64,000 nt of DNA from Deltaproteobacteria bacterium (GTDB lineage: Bacteria > Myxococcota > XYA12-FULL-58-9): NCBI GenBank assembly GCA_016218825.1, contig JACRCV010000025.1, positions 1 to 64,000 of the forward strand. The letters run 5' to 3'. The notes under the pieces were generated by a model that made no database searches, had not been told where the DNA came from, and saw nothing but the letters and a program-made list of their open reading frames with translations. Below are positions 1-8,600 of the stretch, one piece after another. Each line of letters starts with the position of its first letter. Within the stretch, counting starts at the first letter, position 1. Position numbers and translations under genes: made by a program.

Positions 1-111
1 ATCAATCCGTTCGCGTACCTCGCCGACGTCATCGCACGCGTGCAAGATCACCCGGCCCGACGCCTTGATGAGCTTCTGCCGACCGCTTGGGCGCTGGCCA
101 AGGCGGCATAG
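1..111 (+). pseudogene. IS66-family transposase, C-terminal end (5' part outside window)
   Basis: Reading frame 1 is open from the first base to a TAG at 109-111 and encodes 36 residues with the pattern NPFAYLADVIARV...HPARRLDELLPTAWA. This matches the conserved C-terminal tail of IS66-family transposases (NP-x-x-YL-x-DVL ... R-x-x-ELLP-x-x-W). The DNA after the stop runs to GGACGGTTAC ending at 139, and IS66 elements usually end in TTAC, so the element's right end is probably at 139. Only this tail is visible, so whether the whole transposase is intact cannot be judged. The typing as a partial feature reflects the window edge, not proven decay. Confidence 0.75.
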
Positions 112-139
112 TTCAAGACGTCGGTGGCCGGACGGTTAC
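1..139 (+). mobile_element. Right end of an IS66-type insertion sequence
   Basis: It comprises the transposase tail (1-111) plus 28 bp of terminal non-coding DNA ending GGACGGTTAC at 139. The boundary is inferred from the usual TTAC end of IS66 elements. Directly after it, at 140-147, lies gttggggg, which would be one copy of the 8-bp target duplication that this family makes; the other copy would be upstream of the window. The RCC1-like coding sequence resumes at 140, so the element appears to have landed inside that gene. Confidence 0.55.
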
Positions 140-537
140 GTTGGGGGATTGAGGGATTGCGGTTCGCCCCGCCATGTCCGATCGGCAGCTTTGTCGATAT
201 CGAGATGGGCTTGAAGCATGCATGCGCCGCCAGTGCTGATGGCAGCATCTGGTGCTGGGGAAAGACCGATTGCGTGGATTCTTCGGACAGCTGTTTTGAA
301 ATGTTCCAACTCAGGGACAAGTACGTGAGCGTGACGACGAACGGGACCTATGGATGCGGGGTCCGCGACGACGGCGGTATAGCCTGTTGGCACGTTGAGG
401 TCAGTCGTGAAGGAATAGTCGACGAATGTGAGGACCCTCCGTTTCCGCCGAAGGGTGCGTTTACCGAGGTTGCAGTGGGCACCCAAGCCTGCGGACTTCG
501 CCCCGACGGGTCAGTGGAATGCTGGGGCGGGCATTGA
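140..537 (+). pseudogene. RCC1-repeat (regulator of chromosome condensation-like) protein, truncated remnant
   Basis: An open frame (GTG possible at 124, ATG at 205) encodes at least two RCC1-type repeat blades: HACAASADGSIWCWG, then GCGVRDDGGIACW, then ACGLRPDGSVECWGG before TGA. These G-x-x-ACA...DG-x-x-x-CWG units are typical of the large secreted RCC1-repeat proteins of Myxococcota. An intact protein would have a signal peptide and more blades; here the 5' side abuts the IS66 end and the 3' side stops inside a blade. I read it as a fragment cut by the insertion. The bacterial RCC1 role is unknown (surface or ligand binding is inferred). Confidence 0.6.
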
Positions 538-651
538 ATTCAAGAGAAGAGGTTCCAACGAAATCCATCGACCACCGGACAATCCCGGGTTTGCGGGGCC
601 CAGCGTCGCCTCCACGACCGGGATCTCGCGCTCGATCGCCGCCACGAAGAC
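538..651 (-). pseudogene. Possible remnant of a DUF5131 / phage Gp37-Gp68-like gene
   Basis: One minus-strand frame in this otherwise gene-free gap has natural-looking composition and reads VFVAAIEREIPVVEATLG, then SGGRWISLEPLLLN. The order (I)P-x-x-x-A-T ... R-W/F-I/L-S-x-EPLL resembles the core of DUF5131 (Gp37/Gp68) proteins, where it reads roughly P-x-L-x-x-T-P-A-x-x-R-F-x-S-x-EPLL-G. There is no start, stop or flanking domain, so it would be a scrap. Recognition rests on a short stretch and may be chance. Confidence 0.25.
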
Positions 652-667
652 GGCCGGCGCACGAAGG

Positions 668-1831
668 CTACGGCCGCGGCAGCACCTTGCCGGCGTAGAG
701 CTCGTCGAGGAAACGCGCGAGCGGCAGAACCCGGACTTGGTCGTGGGCCAAGGTCTGATCTCCGAGGTAGACGACGAGGGCGCGCCGGAGCTTGACCTTG
801 TCGCGCAGCGCGTCGAGCCCCTTGCTGAATTCGGGCCGCCAGCGAGCGCTGGCCTTGACCTCGATGGCGACATGGTCGTCGCCGCGCGACCAGACGAAGT
901 CGACCTCGGTCGCCCCCGGCGTGCTCCAGTACGACAGGTCGCCGCCGAGCTTGCGGTAGTCGTTGTGCGCCCGGAGCTCGTGGAAGACGTAGGTCTCGAG
1001 CAGGCGCCCGCGCTCCTCGGGGTCCACCGGCAGCCGCGTCCGACGGCTCATGGCGCGCGCGACGCCGGCGTCGAACCAATAGAACTTCGGGTGTCGCGTC
1101 TCTTTCACCCGCGCCCGCGGCCGCCACGCGGGCAGCTCGTGACCGACGAGGGTGTCCTTCAAGATCTGGAAGTAGCCTTGAACCGTCGGCCGCTGCACCC
1201 CGGCGTCACGCGCCAGCGCGCTGAGGTTCGTGACCTGGGCGTTGGCGAGCGCCGCCACCTCGAGAAAGCGGGAAAAGGACGCCAGGTTTCTGACCGCCGC
1301 CTCCGCCTGGATCTCCTGCTCGAGGTAGGTGAGGGCGTACGCCTCCAGGATGTCGGCGCGCGTCGCCGAGTCCTCCGCGGTGACCACGAGTGGCAAGGCG
1401 CCATGCTCGACCATGCCCGAGAGCAGGTGCGAGTCGCCCACCTCCTCGAACGTCAGCGGAAACATCGTGCGCAGCAGCGCCCGGCCGCCCAGAAGATTCG
1501 CCTGGCCTCCCTTGAGCCGGCGCGCGCTCGACCCGGACATCGCAAACCGATAGCCGCCGGCCTCGATGAGCGCGTGCACGTCGTTCAAGAGCCCGGGGAC
1601 TTGCTGGACCTCGTCGACCACGATCCAGCGCTTCCGCGGCTCGGCCAGGACGAGCGCACGGAAACGGCCGGGATCGCGCAGCAGCTCGAAGCGCAGCCTG
1701 GAGTCGAGGAGGTCGAAGCTCTGCGCGGCCGCGAAATGCCGGCGCAGCCAGGTGCTCTTCCCCGTCGCTCGCGCTCCAAAGAGGAAGAACGAGCGGCTCG
1801 GGGGCTCTATCACGCGTGTATACATCGACAT
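668..1831 (-). CDS. AAA family ATPase with C-terminal DUF4143 domain
   Basis: The protein has 387 residues. Near the N-terminus is a Walker A motif, GARATGKST (about residues 19-27), then Walker B WIVVDEVQ (about 70) and a sensor-1-like SGSSARRLKGG (about 99). The C-terminal third has the DUF4143 signature with TEVDFVW ... AIEVKAS, an E/D-x-D ... E-x-K arrangement like PD-(D/E)XK nucleases. The family (AAA_14/DUF4143) is common in accessory regions; its biological role is not established. Two starts are possible, ATG at 1831 and ATG at 1825. The best promoter places transcription start at about 1827, favouring a leaderless MYTRVIEPP start at 1825. It lies isolated between degraded genes, suggesting an acquired region. 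Confidence 0.85.
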   Translation of the reverse strand: MSMYTRVIEPPSRSFFLFGARATGKSTWLRRHFAAAQSFDLLDSRLRFELLRDPGRFRALVLAEPRKRWIVVDEVQQVPGLLNDVHALIEAGGYRFAMSGSSARRLKGGQANLLGGRALLRTMFPLTFEEVGDSHLLSGMVEHGALPLVVTAEDSATRADILEAYALTYLEQEIQAEAAVRNLASFSRFLEVAALANAQVTNLSALARDAGVQRPTVQGYFQILKDTLVGHELPAWRPRARVKETRHPKFYWFDAGVARAMSRRTRLPVDPEERGRLLETYVFHELRAHNDYRKLGGDLSYWSTPGATEVDFVWSRGDDHVAIEVKASARWRPEFSKGLDALRDKVKLRRALVVYLGDQTLAHDQVRVLPLARFLDELYAGKVLPRP

Positions 1832-1833
1832 CG

Positions 1834-1862
1834 AATTTACCGTCAGTTTGACGGCGATGCAA
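1834..1862 (-). promoter_or_regulatory. Sigma70-like promoter with a perfect palindrome in the spacer
   Basis: On the minus strand a -35 TTGCAT (1857-1862) and a -10 TAAATT (1834-1839) are 17 bp apart. The spacer contains the perfect 15-bp palindrome CCGTCAGTTTGACGG (1840-1854). An operator between -35 and -10 is a classic repressor position. Predicted transcription start (about 1827) falls within or just before the first codons of the DUF4143 ATPase. Confidence 0.55.
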
Positions 1863-2055
1863 CCATCGGTGCGACGCTGGCGCCGAGCCGACCGCGCCGG
1901 AAGTCGATGGCACTGCTCGCTTCCCCACCCGCTTCGTCCGCGGCTCCAGTGACGTGGCGGCGACCGGACAGATGTCCTCGCAGATCGAGGGCCGCTTGCG
2001 GCATCGTGCGCCTCGCGACTCCGAAGCCGGGGCGCGAATAGCCGTAGGAGGCACC

Positions 2056-2489
2056 ATGAAGACGTTGTCTTTCATCGTTTGCGGGTTGCTCCGGTCTGCA
2101 TCTCGCCGTGCGACAAGGTGATCCCCAACGAGTACCCGAACCAGTACTTCCTCGGCGGCAAGGGCGTCCCCGGCACCGACACCTTCAGCCTCGCGTCCTA
2201 CCGCGGCGCGGCGACGCTCAAGGTGAAGCCCGGCAGCCCGGCGCTGCGCGGCGGCGGCTACGTCTTGAGCGCGCTCGGGCTCACCGGCAGCATCGTCGGC
2301 GGCACCTTCGGCCTGCTGAAGCTCATGGGCTCCGACTCGATGAGCGGCAAGCTCGTCGTCGGCATGACCGGGGCCGGCGTCGCGGCGCTCGCCGCCGGCA
2401 TCGCGATGCTGGTCGCCGGCGGGACCGACTACCAGGTCGAGCAAGGCGCGGCGGCGGCGGTGCGCTCGGGGTCGGATACCAGCTTGTAG
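2056..2489 (+). pseudogene. Secreted PEGA-type lipoprotein-like gene, frameshifted near its 5' end
   Basis: A good start exists at 2056 (ATG, preceded by taggaggcacc) and encodes a signal-peptide-like MKTLSFIVCGLL, but that frame stops after about 21 codons. The adjacent frame, open from about 2079 to a stop at 2487-2489, carries PVCISPCDKVIPNEY, then TM-like segments around GYVLSALGLTGSIVGG and GVAALAAGIAMLVAGG. The C-x-x-PCD-K start followed by two membrane helices is a common myxobacterial envelope architecture. The two halves are in different frames (2056 in frame 1, 2079 in frame 3), so an internal deletion, indel or assembly error is likely. A TTG-started 136-residue product at 2079 is the alternative. 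Confidence 0.55.
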
Positions 2490-2491
2490 CT

Positions 2492-3067
2492 TCAGAAGCT
2501 CTTCGCCAAGGTCTCGAGCATGGCCTGCTCGGGTTTCGAGATCTTGCCGACGCCCAAGAAACCGCCGGAGGCCTCGGCGGCGGCTCTGGTCGCGTGCAAG
2601 AGCTCGTCGCGGAGGATCGTCTTCTCTTGGTCGCTCAGGTGCTCGGCGAGGCCGCGAACGTAGGTCTGCCACGCCTCCAGGAGCTTGGGCTCGGGCCGGT
2701 GCTGCAGCCAGCGCTCCAGCAGGTCGTGCTCGACGGTGCCGGGCTTGATGCCGCGGGTGCTGGCGTGGGCGAGCACCGCCAGGCGCTCCTTGTCGTCGAT
2801 GCTGCCGTCGGCCCAGGCGACCTCGATGAGCGGCACCGTGGTGAGCGCCGCCACGGTCTCGGGCGTGATCCCGAGCTCCACGAGGCGGGTGAGGATGACA
2901 TCGTTGGTGATGCCCGAGATCGCGGCCAACGATTGCTTGTTCTCGGCCATCTTCTTCATGGCGCGGAGCTTCTCGATGAGGATCTTGTCCTGCTCGAGGA
3001 AGAACGCGTCCTGAAGGCTGCGGGCGTTGCTCTGCAACGGCTTTCCAGTGCGTGATACTGTTGTCAT
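2492..3067 (-). CDS. TerB-like protein
   Basis: The protein has 191 residues if started at ATG 3067, behind ggtggggtgacgtc; the frame extends upstream to 3169 but without a convincing start. It is helical and soluble. The centre reads EVAWADGSIDDKERLAVL, which matches the TerB (tellurite resistance B-like) signature A-x-ADG-x-x-D/E-x-E-x-x-x-L. TerB-fold proteins bind divalent metal through these acidic residues and are linked to stress and membrane-associated complexes. No other ter gene is nearby. It converges with the broken lipoprotein gene with a 2-bp gap and is divergent from the FG-GAP gene. Function beyond the fold is unknown. Confidence 0.65.
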   Translation of the reverse strand: MTTVSRTGKPLQSNARSLQDAFFLEQDKILIEKLRAMKKMAENKQSLAAISGITNDVILTRLVELGITPETVAALTTVPLIEVAWADGSIDDKERLAVLAHASTRGIKPGTVEHDLLERWLQHRPEPKLLEAWQTYVRGLAEHLSDQEKTILRDELLHATRAAAEASGGFLGVGKISKPEQAMLETLAKSF

Positions 3068-3192
3068 GACGTCACCCCACCCAAGATAATCACGCCTCGA
3101 GGCATGCCAGGGCGGCGGGCCGCCACTGCTGATAATATTTGCTCGGTGGCAAAGGTACGCCGACAACAAGTATGCTTACAGGAGAGGATAGG

Positions 3193-6100
3193 ATGCGCAG
3201 GCCTTGGGAGATGCGATGGCTCGGGTTGGTCCTCGGGCTCGCCGCGAGTTGCCGGCCCGAGCTCACGGTGCCGATCGATGCGAACATCGTTTGCCGAGGC
3301 GAGCGCGACTGTCCCGAGGGATGGCTGTGCCGCGGCGAGCGCTGTGTCATCCCCGAGGACACGCCGCCGGCCGTGCTCCTCGAGCCGGCCGGGCGGATGC
3401 CGGTCTCGCCGGCAGTGTTGTCGCTGCGCCTCATCGAGGATGACCAGCAGCCGACCGACCTGTGGGTCGAGTACCTGGCGGGCGATTGGCTCCCCGCCAC
3501 GCTGTCGGCCGTGCGCGACGCCTCGGGTGTCGCGATCGGAACCGTCGTCGGCCAACGGGCGACCTCCCTGCCCGCGAGCGCGACCGGCGCGACCTACACG
3601 CTAGAATGGGATTTCGCCGCCGACGGCATCGTTGGCCCGACCGAGGTTCAACTCCGGGTGACGCCCGAAAACTCGCGGCAGGGCGACCCTCAGGCAACCG
3701 ACGTGTTCCTGGCCGGCAATGACCCGCCCACGGCCGCCTTCGACACGCCGGCAAACCAGGGCACGAGCGGCAACATCGTGTTGTCCTTCATGATTGCGGA
3801 CAGCAGCGCCGACTTGACGACGATTGAAGACGGCGCGCCGGGGGGCGCGTCGATCGAGCTCTCCAAGGACAACGGCAGCAGTTGGTCCGCCGCGACCATC
3901 ATCCTCGGTCAGCTCACGGACATCCCAACTTTGGCCGCGCCGGGTGTGCCGCACGGCGTGGTATGGCGGTCGGACGCCGACCTGCCGGGCGAGAGCGCGC
4001 TCGTGAGCGTGCGCGTCACGGCGCGCGACGCCGAGCTGGCCGCGCCGGCGGTCAGCGCTCCCTTTGCGGTCGAGAACAGTGACCGGCCGGTCTTGGTGTG
4101 GATCCGCACCCTGGACGACGACGGCGACGGCACCCTCGACTGGCTGGCCCTCGGCTTCAGCCGGCCGGTGTCTGACGGCTCGTACTCGTACGTGGCCGTT
4201 GATCCGAGCACCACCGACGTGACCCTCAGCCCCAGCGTGTCGCCGACCCCGCCGCGGTCGGTCACCGACGTCGCCGACGACTCGACGGTCTACCTGCAAG
4301 TGCTGTCGGATCACGGCACCGCGTTCACCGGCCGCTTCAACGCGGCCGGCGGTCTGTTCGCCAGCGTCGCCAGTGCGGCGCCGAGCGCGCCGGGCCGCAA
4401 CGTCGACATCGGCGACGGCGCGCCGCCGGCCGTGACCGGCAGCGTGACCGTCGACAGCGACGGCGACGGCCTCCTCGATGCGGTCGTCGTCAGCTTCTCC
4501 GAGCCGCTCGACGTCGGGAGCGTCGGGGCCGCGGGCTTCTCGATCGAGGGCGCCTTCATCGGCTCGGCGACCCTCCAGGGCTCGGCGGTTTCGGTGAACC
4601 TGGGGAGCCCCCTGCTCCTCACGAGCGGCGCGACGCCGCGGCTGCGCTACGATCACACGCTCGGCCAGCTCGCCGACCGGCCCGCCGCCGGCGGCGCCAA
4701 CCGCGTGCCCGCCTTCGAGAGCACCCCGAAAGACGGCGCCGGGCCGGTGATCATTCGAGCGGAGTACGACGCCGGCCTCTTGCCCGCGACCAGCGACGAC
4801 ACCCTCACGCTGACCCTCTCGGAGCCCGTGGACGACCGCAGCATCGTCGGCGCCGGTGCAGCGCTGCACCTCCTGCTCTCGACCGGTTCCTTCGGCGCCG
4901 CCGCGACGCTCGCGACCGCCGGCAGCGCCGACGACGCCGAGCTCCAGGTGGTCATGGGTGCCGGCGCGGTCGCGCCCGTGCTCGCCGGCGGCACGGTCGA
5001 GCTCCTGCCGGCGGGCTTGGTCGATGCCCACAATACCGCGGTGGGGCTCAATGTCCCGGCGGCGTTCGTCGACTCCGGACCCCCTAGGCTTTGGAGCATC
5101 GCCACGCGCGACCTCGATCAGGACGGCAAGGTCGATCACGTCGCCCTCACCTGGTCGCAGGGCATTCGCGATACCTCCTTCAACGCCAACGCCCTGACCC
5201 TGGGGGCGTTCGTGATCGCCCCGGGCGTGGCGGCGACTCCCGCGGGCGACGTGGTCGATGACAATGTCGTGTACGTGGCGCTGGTCGAGAGCGCCGCGGC
5301 CGACACGGGCGTCACCGGGACCGCCCATGGCAGCACGGGGCTCGTCCAGGCTCATGCCGACGGCGACAACAGCGAGGCCTTCGCCGGCGTCGCGGTCGTC
5401 GACGAGGCGCCGCCGATCCCGTTCTCGGCGTTGACCGCCGACCTCGATGTCGGCGGGTCAGGCGGCGGTCAAAACGGCAAGATCGAGCGCCTGGTGGTGT
5501 CGTTCTCGGAGAACGTGGGCGGCGCGACGTCGGTCGCGGCGTGGCGCGTCGACGGCGTGACTCCGCTCGACGCCGTGTTCTCGCCACCGCGGCAGGTGAC
5601 CCTGGTCTTCGCCGAAGCCGGGGCGCCGAGCACCGGCGCCCTGCCGGCGCTGAGCTACGTCGGCGCCGGGTGCCAGAGCCCCGGCGGGCCCGCGACCCCT
5701 CTGCACGACTTCGTGGACCTGTGTCCGCCGGCCTTGGCCTACGCCACGACCGACGGCGCCGCGCCTCGCATCGTGACCGCGACCCTGCGGGACACCGAGC
5801 CCGACGGCAACATCGACGCCGTCGATCTGGTGTTCTCCGAACCGGTGCGCGACACGACGTTCTTGCCCCCCGGCTTCTCGTTGGCCGGCGTCCCGACCGC
5901 GGGCTTCGTGACCCAGACCAGCATCGATGACGCGCAGGGGCGCGTGACCTCGGCGGCCGCAGCGCAGATTCCGGGGACGGCGGGCGCCGGCATCGAGCTC
6001 ACCTACGACGCGGCCGTGGGGCGCGTGGCCGACCTCGCCGGCATTCGCCTCGACGCGGTCGATGCGGCCGGCGTCGCCGAGGTGGACGGCGCCGGGCCCG

Positions 6101-8592
6101 TTCCCGTGGGCGTCGCCGTCTACCGCGACCTCGATCAGAACCGCGTCGACGCCGGAGACGTGATCGACGTCGCCTTCGGGGAGCCGCTCTTGCTCACGTC
6201 GCCCGCTGCCGCCGCCTTCGGCTTGAGCGGCCTTGCCGGGCTCAGCTTGGGCGCCGGGGCCGCGGTCGGCCCGGGGCCGCGGTCGAACGTCGTGCGCATC
6301 ACCCTGGGAACCGGCGCGGAATTGAAGCAGGTGCGCTTTGCGCCCGGCGCGGAAGGGACGCCCACGACCCTCAACCTCCAGAGCGTGAGCGCGGCGATCA
6401 CTGACGCGACCGGCACAGAGGCGGTGCCGTTGCCGCAGGGCCTGGACCTCACGGCGGGCCTCGTCGAGTCGGCGGTCTACGGCGCAGCGAACAGCGCGGG
6501 CGTGGCGCTCGCCGACCTCGGCAGGTTCACGGCGCCCGTTGCCAAGATCGACGGCATGCCGGAGATGATCCTCGCGACCGGTGTCGAGACCCAGATCTTC
6601 GCCAACGACGGCGCGGGCGGCTTCGGCGCCGCGCCCGCCCTGAGCCTCGCTTCGGGTGACAGCCGCGCGGCGGCGGCGGGCGACATCGACCTCGACGGTG
6701 ATCTCGACCTGCTGGTGGCGACGGCCAACGGCGTGGCGCGCTTCGTGAACAACGGCAACGCGACCTTTTCGGCACCGACCTTCCTCGGCGCCGCCGACGC
6801 CCGCAGCCTCGCCGTCGGCGACGTGAACCGCGACGGCAAGCTCGACATCGTGGTGGCCGTGGGCGGCGCCGGCAACGACCAGGTGTGGCTCAACGACGGC
6901 AGCGGGGGCTTTCCGGCCGTCACGACCTTGGCCGACGGCTCCGACGGGCGCGCCGTGGCCTTGGGCGACATCGATAAGGACGGCGACCTGGACGCCGTCG
7001 TCGCCGTGGGCGGCGCCGGTGACGACGAGATCTGGCGCAACGACGGCAGCGGGGGCTTCTCGGGCCCGACCTACCTCGCCGACCCCCTTGGGGCGACCGA
7101 CGGCCGGGCGCTCCTCCTCGCCGACCTGGACCGCGACGGCGACCTCGACATCGTGGTTGCGAACGGCGGCGCCGATCGCTCGAGCCTCTGGCGCAACGAT
7201 CACACCGGCAACTTCCCCGCGCCGCCGGAGCCGCTCGTCGGCGCCGACTGCCGCGGTGTCGCGGCGTTCGACGACGATCTCGACGGCGATCTCGATCTCG
7301 CGTTCGCCGTGGCCGGGGGCCCCATCCAGGTGTGGAACAACGAGGGGCGCTTCGTCGACCGGCAGGAGCGGGCGGGCAACGACGCGCGCGCCCTCGCCGC
7401 CTCTGACCTCGACCGCGACGGTGACGTGGACCTGGTGGCGGCGCAGGTTAACGGCGGGCGGGTGCTCAAGGGCTCGATGGCAAACGCGCTGGGGCCGTTG
7501 GTGCTCTCGAGCGGGCCCTTGTTCACCAACCCGCCCATGCTCACCGCCGGACGCTCCTATGCCGTCGGCGACGTCGACGGCGACGGCGACGCCGACCTCG
7601 TGGTGGCAACGGAGGGCGGGGGCGTCCGCAACGTCGTGCTGCTGTGGGACGGCACGACCTTCATCCCGGGTGGGGACGTGGGGCTTGCTGCCTCGTCAAG
7701 CGTGGCGCTCGCCGATCTTGACCGGGACGGCGATCTCGACGTCGCCATCGGCGATACGGGGGCGGGTGCTACCGCCGACCAGGTTTGGCTCAACCAGGGA
7801 GGCGCCCAGGGGGGCGTGCCGGGCATCTTCAGCGCGACCGCCGCCAACCTCGGCGCCAGCGTTACGTGGGCGTTCGCCGTGGGCGACGTGCAACACGACG
7901 GCGATCTCGATCTGCTCCTCGCCCACAACGGCGCGGTCGAGAAGGAGGAGATCTGGCTCAACGACGGCGCCGCTTCTTTCGGCGGCAGTTCGGGCTTCAC
8001 CTTGGGCACCACGACGACCACGCGAGGCGCGGCCTTCGCCGACATGGACGGGGACGGCGATCTGGACGTGGTGCTGGCCAACGATCTCGGCGTCGCGAGC
8101 GAGATCTGGCTGTTCGACGCCGTGGGCTTCGGCAGCGGCGGGGCGCCGAGCTTCACCTTCAGCTCGACCTCCTCGAAGTGTCTCACCATCGGTGATTGGG
8201 ATCGGGATGGCGCGCCGGACGTGTTCTTGGGCAAGAGCAGCGGCTTCGAGCTCTGGCGGAATCGGGGCGACGGCTCCGGGAACGTCGAAGGCGTGCCCTG
8301 GCAAACGGTGGGCGGCGAAGGGACGGCCTACGCCGCCGCTGCCGCCGATCTCGACTTGGACGGCGATCTGGACATCGTCGCCGCGGCTACCGGCCTGGGC
8401 GTGGACTGGGGGACGGTCTGGATCTACGACAGCCAGGCGACACCCAAGCTCTCGAAGGACGGTTCTTTCCCGCCCTTGAGCAATGGCAGCGCCGCCATGG
8501 CGACCATCGACATCGACCGCGACGGCGACCTCGATATCCTCATCGACGACGGTGTCGACGGGATCCGCCTGGTGCTCAACAGGACGCGTTGA
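3193..8592 (+). CDS. Giant FG-GAP/VCBS repeat surface lipoprotein
   Basis: The protein has 1799 residues from ATG 3193 (RBS ggagagga). A lipoprotein signal peptide ends in LAASC. Just after it is a Cys-rich segment of the C-x-x-x-x-DCPEGWLC-x-x-x-x-C type. Residues about 30-1110 form a series of Ig-like modules that restart with DxDGDGxxDxxxLxFSEPV-like phrases (around 4100, 4440, 5100, 5450, 5780 and 6100), so calcium-binding Asp loops introduce each module. Residues about 1155-1799 are a dozen FG-GAP/VCBS units (D-x-DxDGDLD-x-V-VA), the beta-propeller seen in integrin alpha subunits and bacterial adhesins or lectins. Likely an outer surface, Ca-dependent binding protein. It converges with the next gene with 8 bp between. 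Confidence 0.85.
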   Translation: MRRPWEMRWLGLVLGLAASCRPELTVPIDANIVCRGERDCPEGWLCRGERCVIPEDTPPAVLLEPAGRMPVSPAVLSLRLIEDDQQPTDLWVEYLAGDWLPATLSAVRDASGVAIGTVVGQRATSLPASATGATYTLEWDFAADGIVGPTEVQLRVTPENSRQGDPQATDVFLAGNDPPTAAFDTPANQGTSGNIVLSFMIADSSADLTTIEDGAPGGASIELSKDNGSSWSAATIILGQLTDIPTLAAPGVPHGVVWRSDADLPGESALVSVRVTARDAELAAPAVSAPFAVENSDRPVLVWIRTLDDDGDGTLDWLALGFSRPVSDGSYSYVAVDPSTTDVTLSPSVSPTPPRSVTDVADDSTVYLQVLSDHGTAFTGRFNAAGGLFASVASAAPSAPGRNVDIGDGAPPAVTGSVTVDSDGDGLLDAVVVSFSEPLDVGSVGAAGFSIEGAFIGSATLQGSAVSVNLGSPLLLTSGATPRLRYDHTLGQLADRPAAGGANRVPAFESTPKDGAGPVIIRAEYDAGLLPATSDDTLTLTLSEPVDDRSIVGAGAALHLLLSTGSFGAAATLATAGSADDAELQVVMGAGAVAPVLAGGTVELLPAGLVDAHNTAVGLNVPAAFVDSGPPRLWSIATRDLDQDGKVDHVALTWSQGIRDTSFNANALTLGAFVIAPGVAATPAGDVVDDNVVYVALVESAAADTGVTGTAHGSTGLVQAHADGDNSEAFAGVAVVDEAPPIPFSALTADLDVGGSGGGQNGKIERLVVSFSENVGGATSVAAWRVDGVTPLDAVFSPPRQVTLVFAEAGAPSTGALPALSYVGAGCQSPGGPATPLHDFVDLCPPALAYATTDGAAPRIVTATLRDTEPDGNIDAVDLVFSEPVRDTTFLPPGFSLAGVPTAGFVTQTSIDDAQGRVTSAAAAQIPGTAGAGIELTYDAAVGRVADLAGIRLDAVDAAGVAEVDGAGPVPVGVAVYRDLDQNRVDAGDVIDVAFGEPLLLTSPAAAAFGLSGLAGLSLGAGAAVGPGPRSNVVRITLGTGAELKQVRFAPGAEGTPTTLNLQSVSAAITDATGTEAVPLPQGLDLTAGLVESAVYGAANSAGVALADLGRFTAPVAKIDGMPEMILATGVETQIFANDGAGGFGAAPALSLASGDSRAAAAGDIDLDGDLDLLVATANGVARFVNNGNATFSAPTFLGAADARSLAVGDVNRDGKLDIVVAVGGAGNDQVWLNDGSGGFPAVTTLADGSDGRAVALGDIDKDGDLDAVVAVGGAGDDEIWRNDGSGGFSGPTYLADPLGATDGRALLLADLDRDGDLDIVVANGGADRSSLWRNDHTGNFPAPPEPLVGADCRGVAAFDDDLDGDLDLAFAVAGGPIQVWNNEGRFVDRQERAGNDARALAASDLDRDGDVDLVAAQVNGGRVLKGSMANALGPLVLSSGPLFTNPPMLTAGRSYAVGDVDGDGDADLVVATEGGGVRNVVLLWDGTTFIPGGDVGLAASSSVALADLDRDGDLDVAIGDTGAGATADQVWLNQGGAQGGVPGIFSATAANLGASVTWAFAVGDVQHDGDLDLLLAHNGAVEKEEIWLNDGAASFGGSSGFTLGTTTTTRGAAFADMDGDGDLDVVLANDLGVASEIWLFDAVGFGSGGAPSFTFSSTSSKCLTIGDWDRDGAPDVFLGKSSGFELWRNRGDGSGNVEGVPWQTVGGEGTAYAAAAADLDLDGDLDIVAAATGLGVDWGTVWIYDSQATPKLSKDGSFPPLSNGSAAMATIDIDRDGDLDILIDDGVDGIRLVLNRTR

Positions 8593-8600
8593 GCGCCGGG

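Noticed and set aside
5458-7203. A 581-residue minus-strand frame inside the FG-GAP gene
   Set aside because: It mirrors repeats of the FG-GAP gene and lacks its own start signal or domain.
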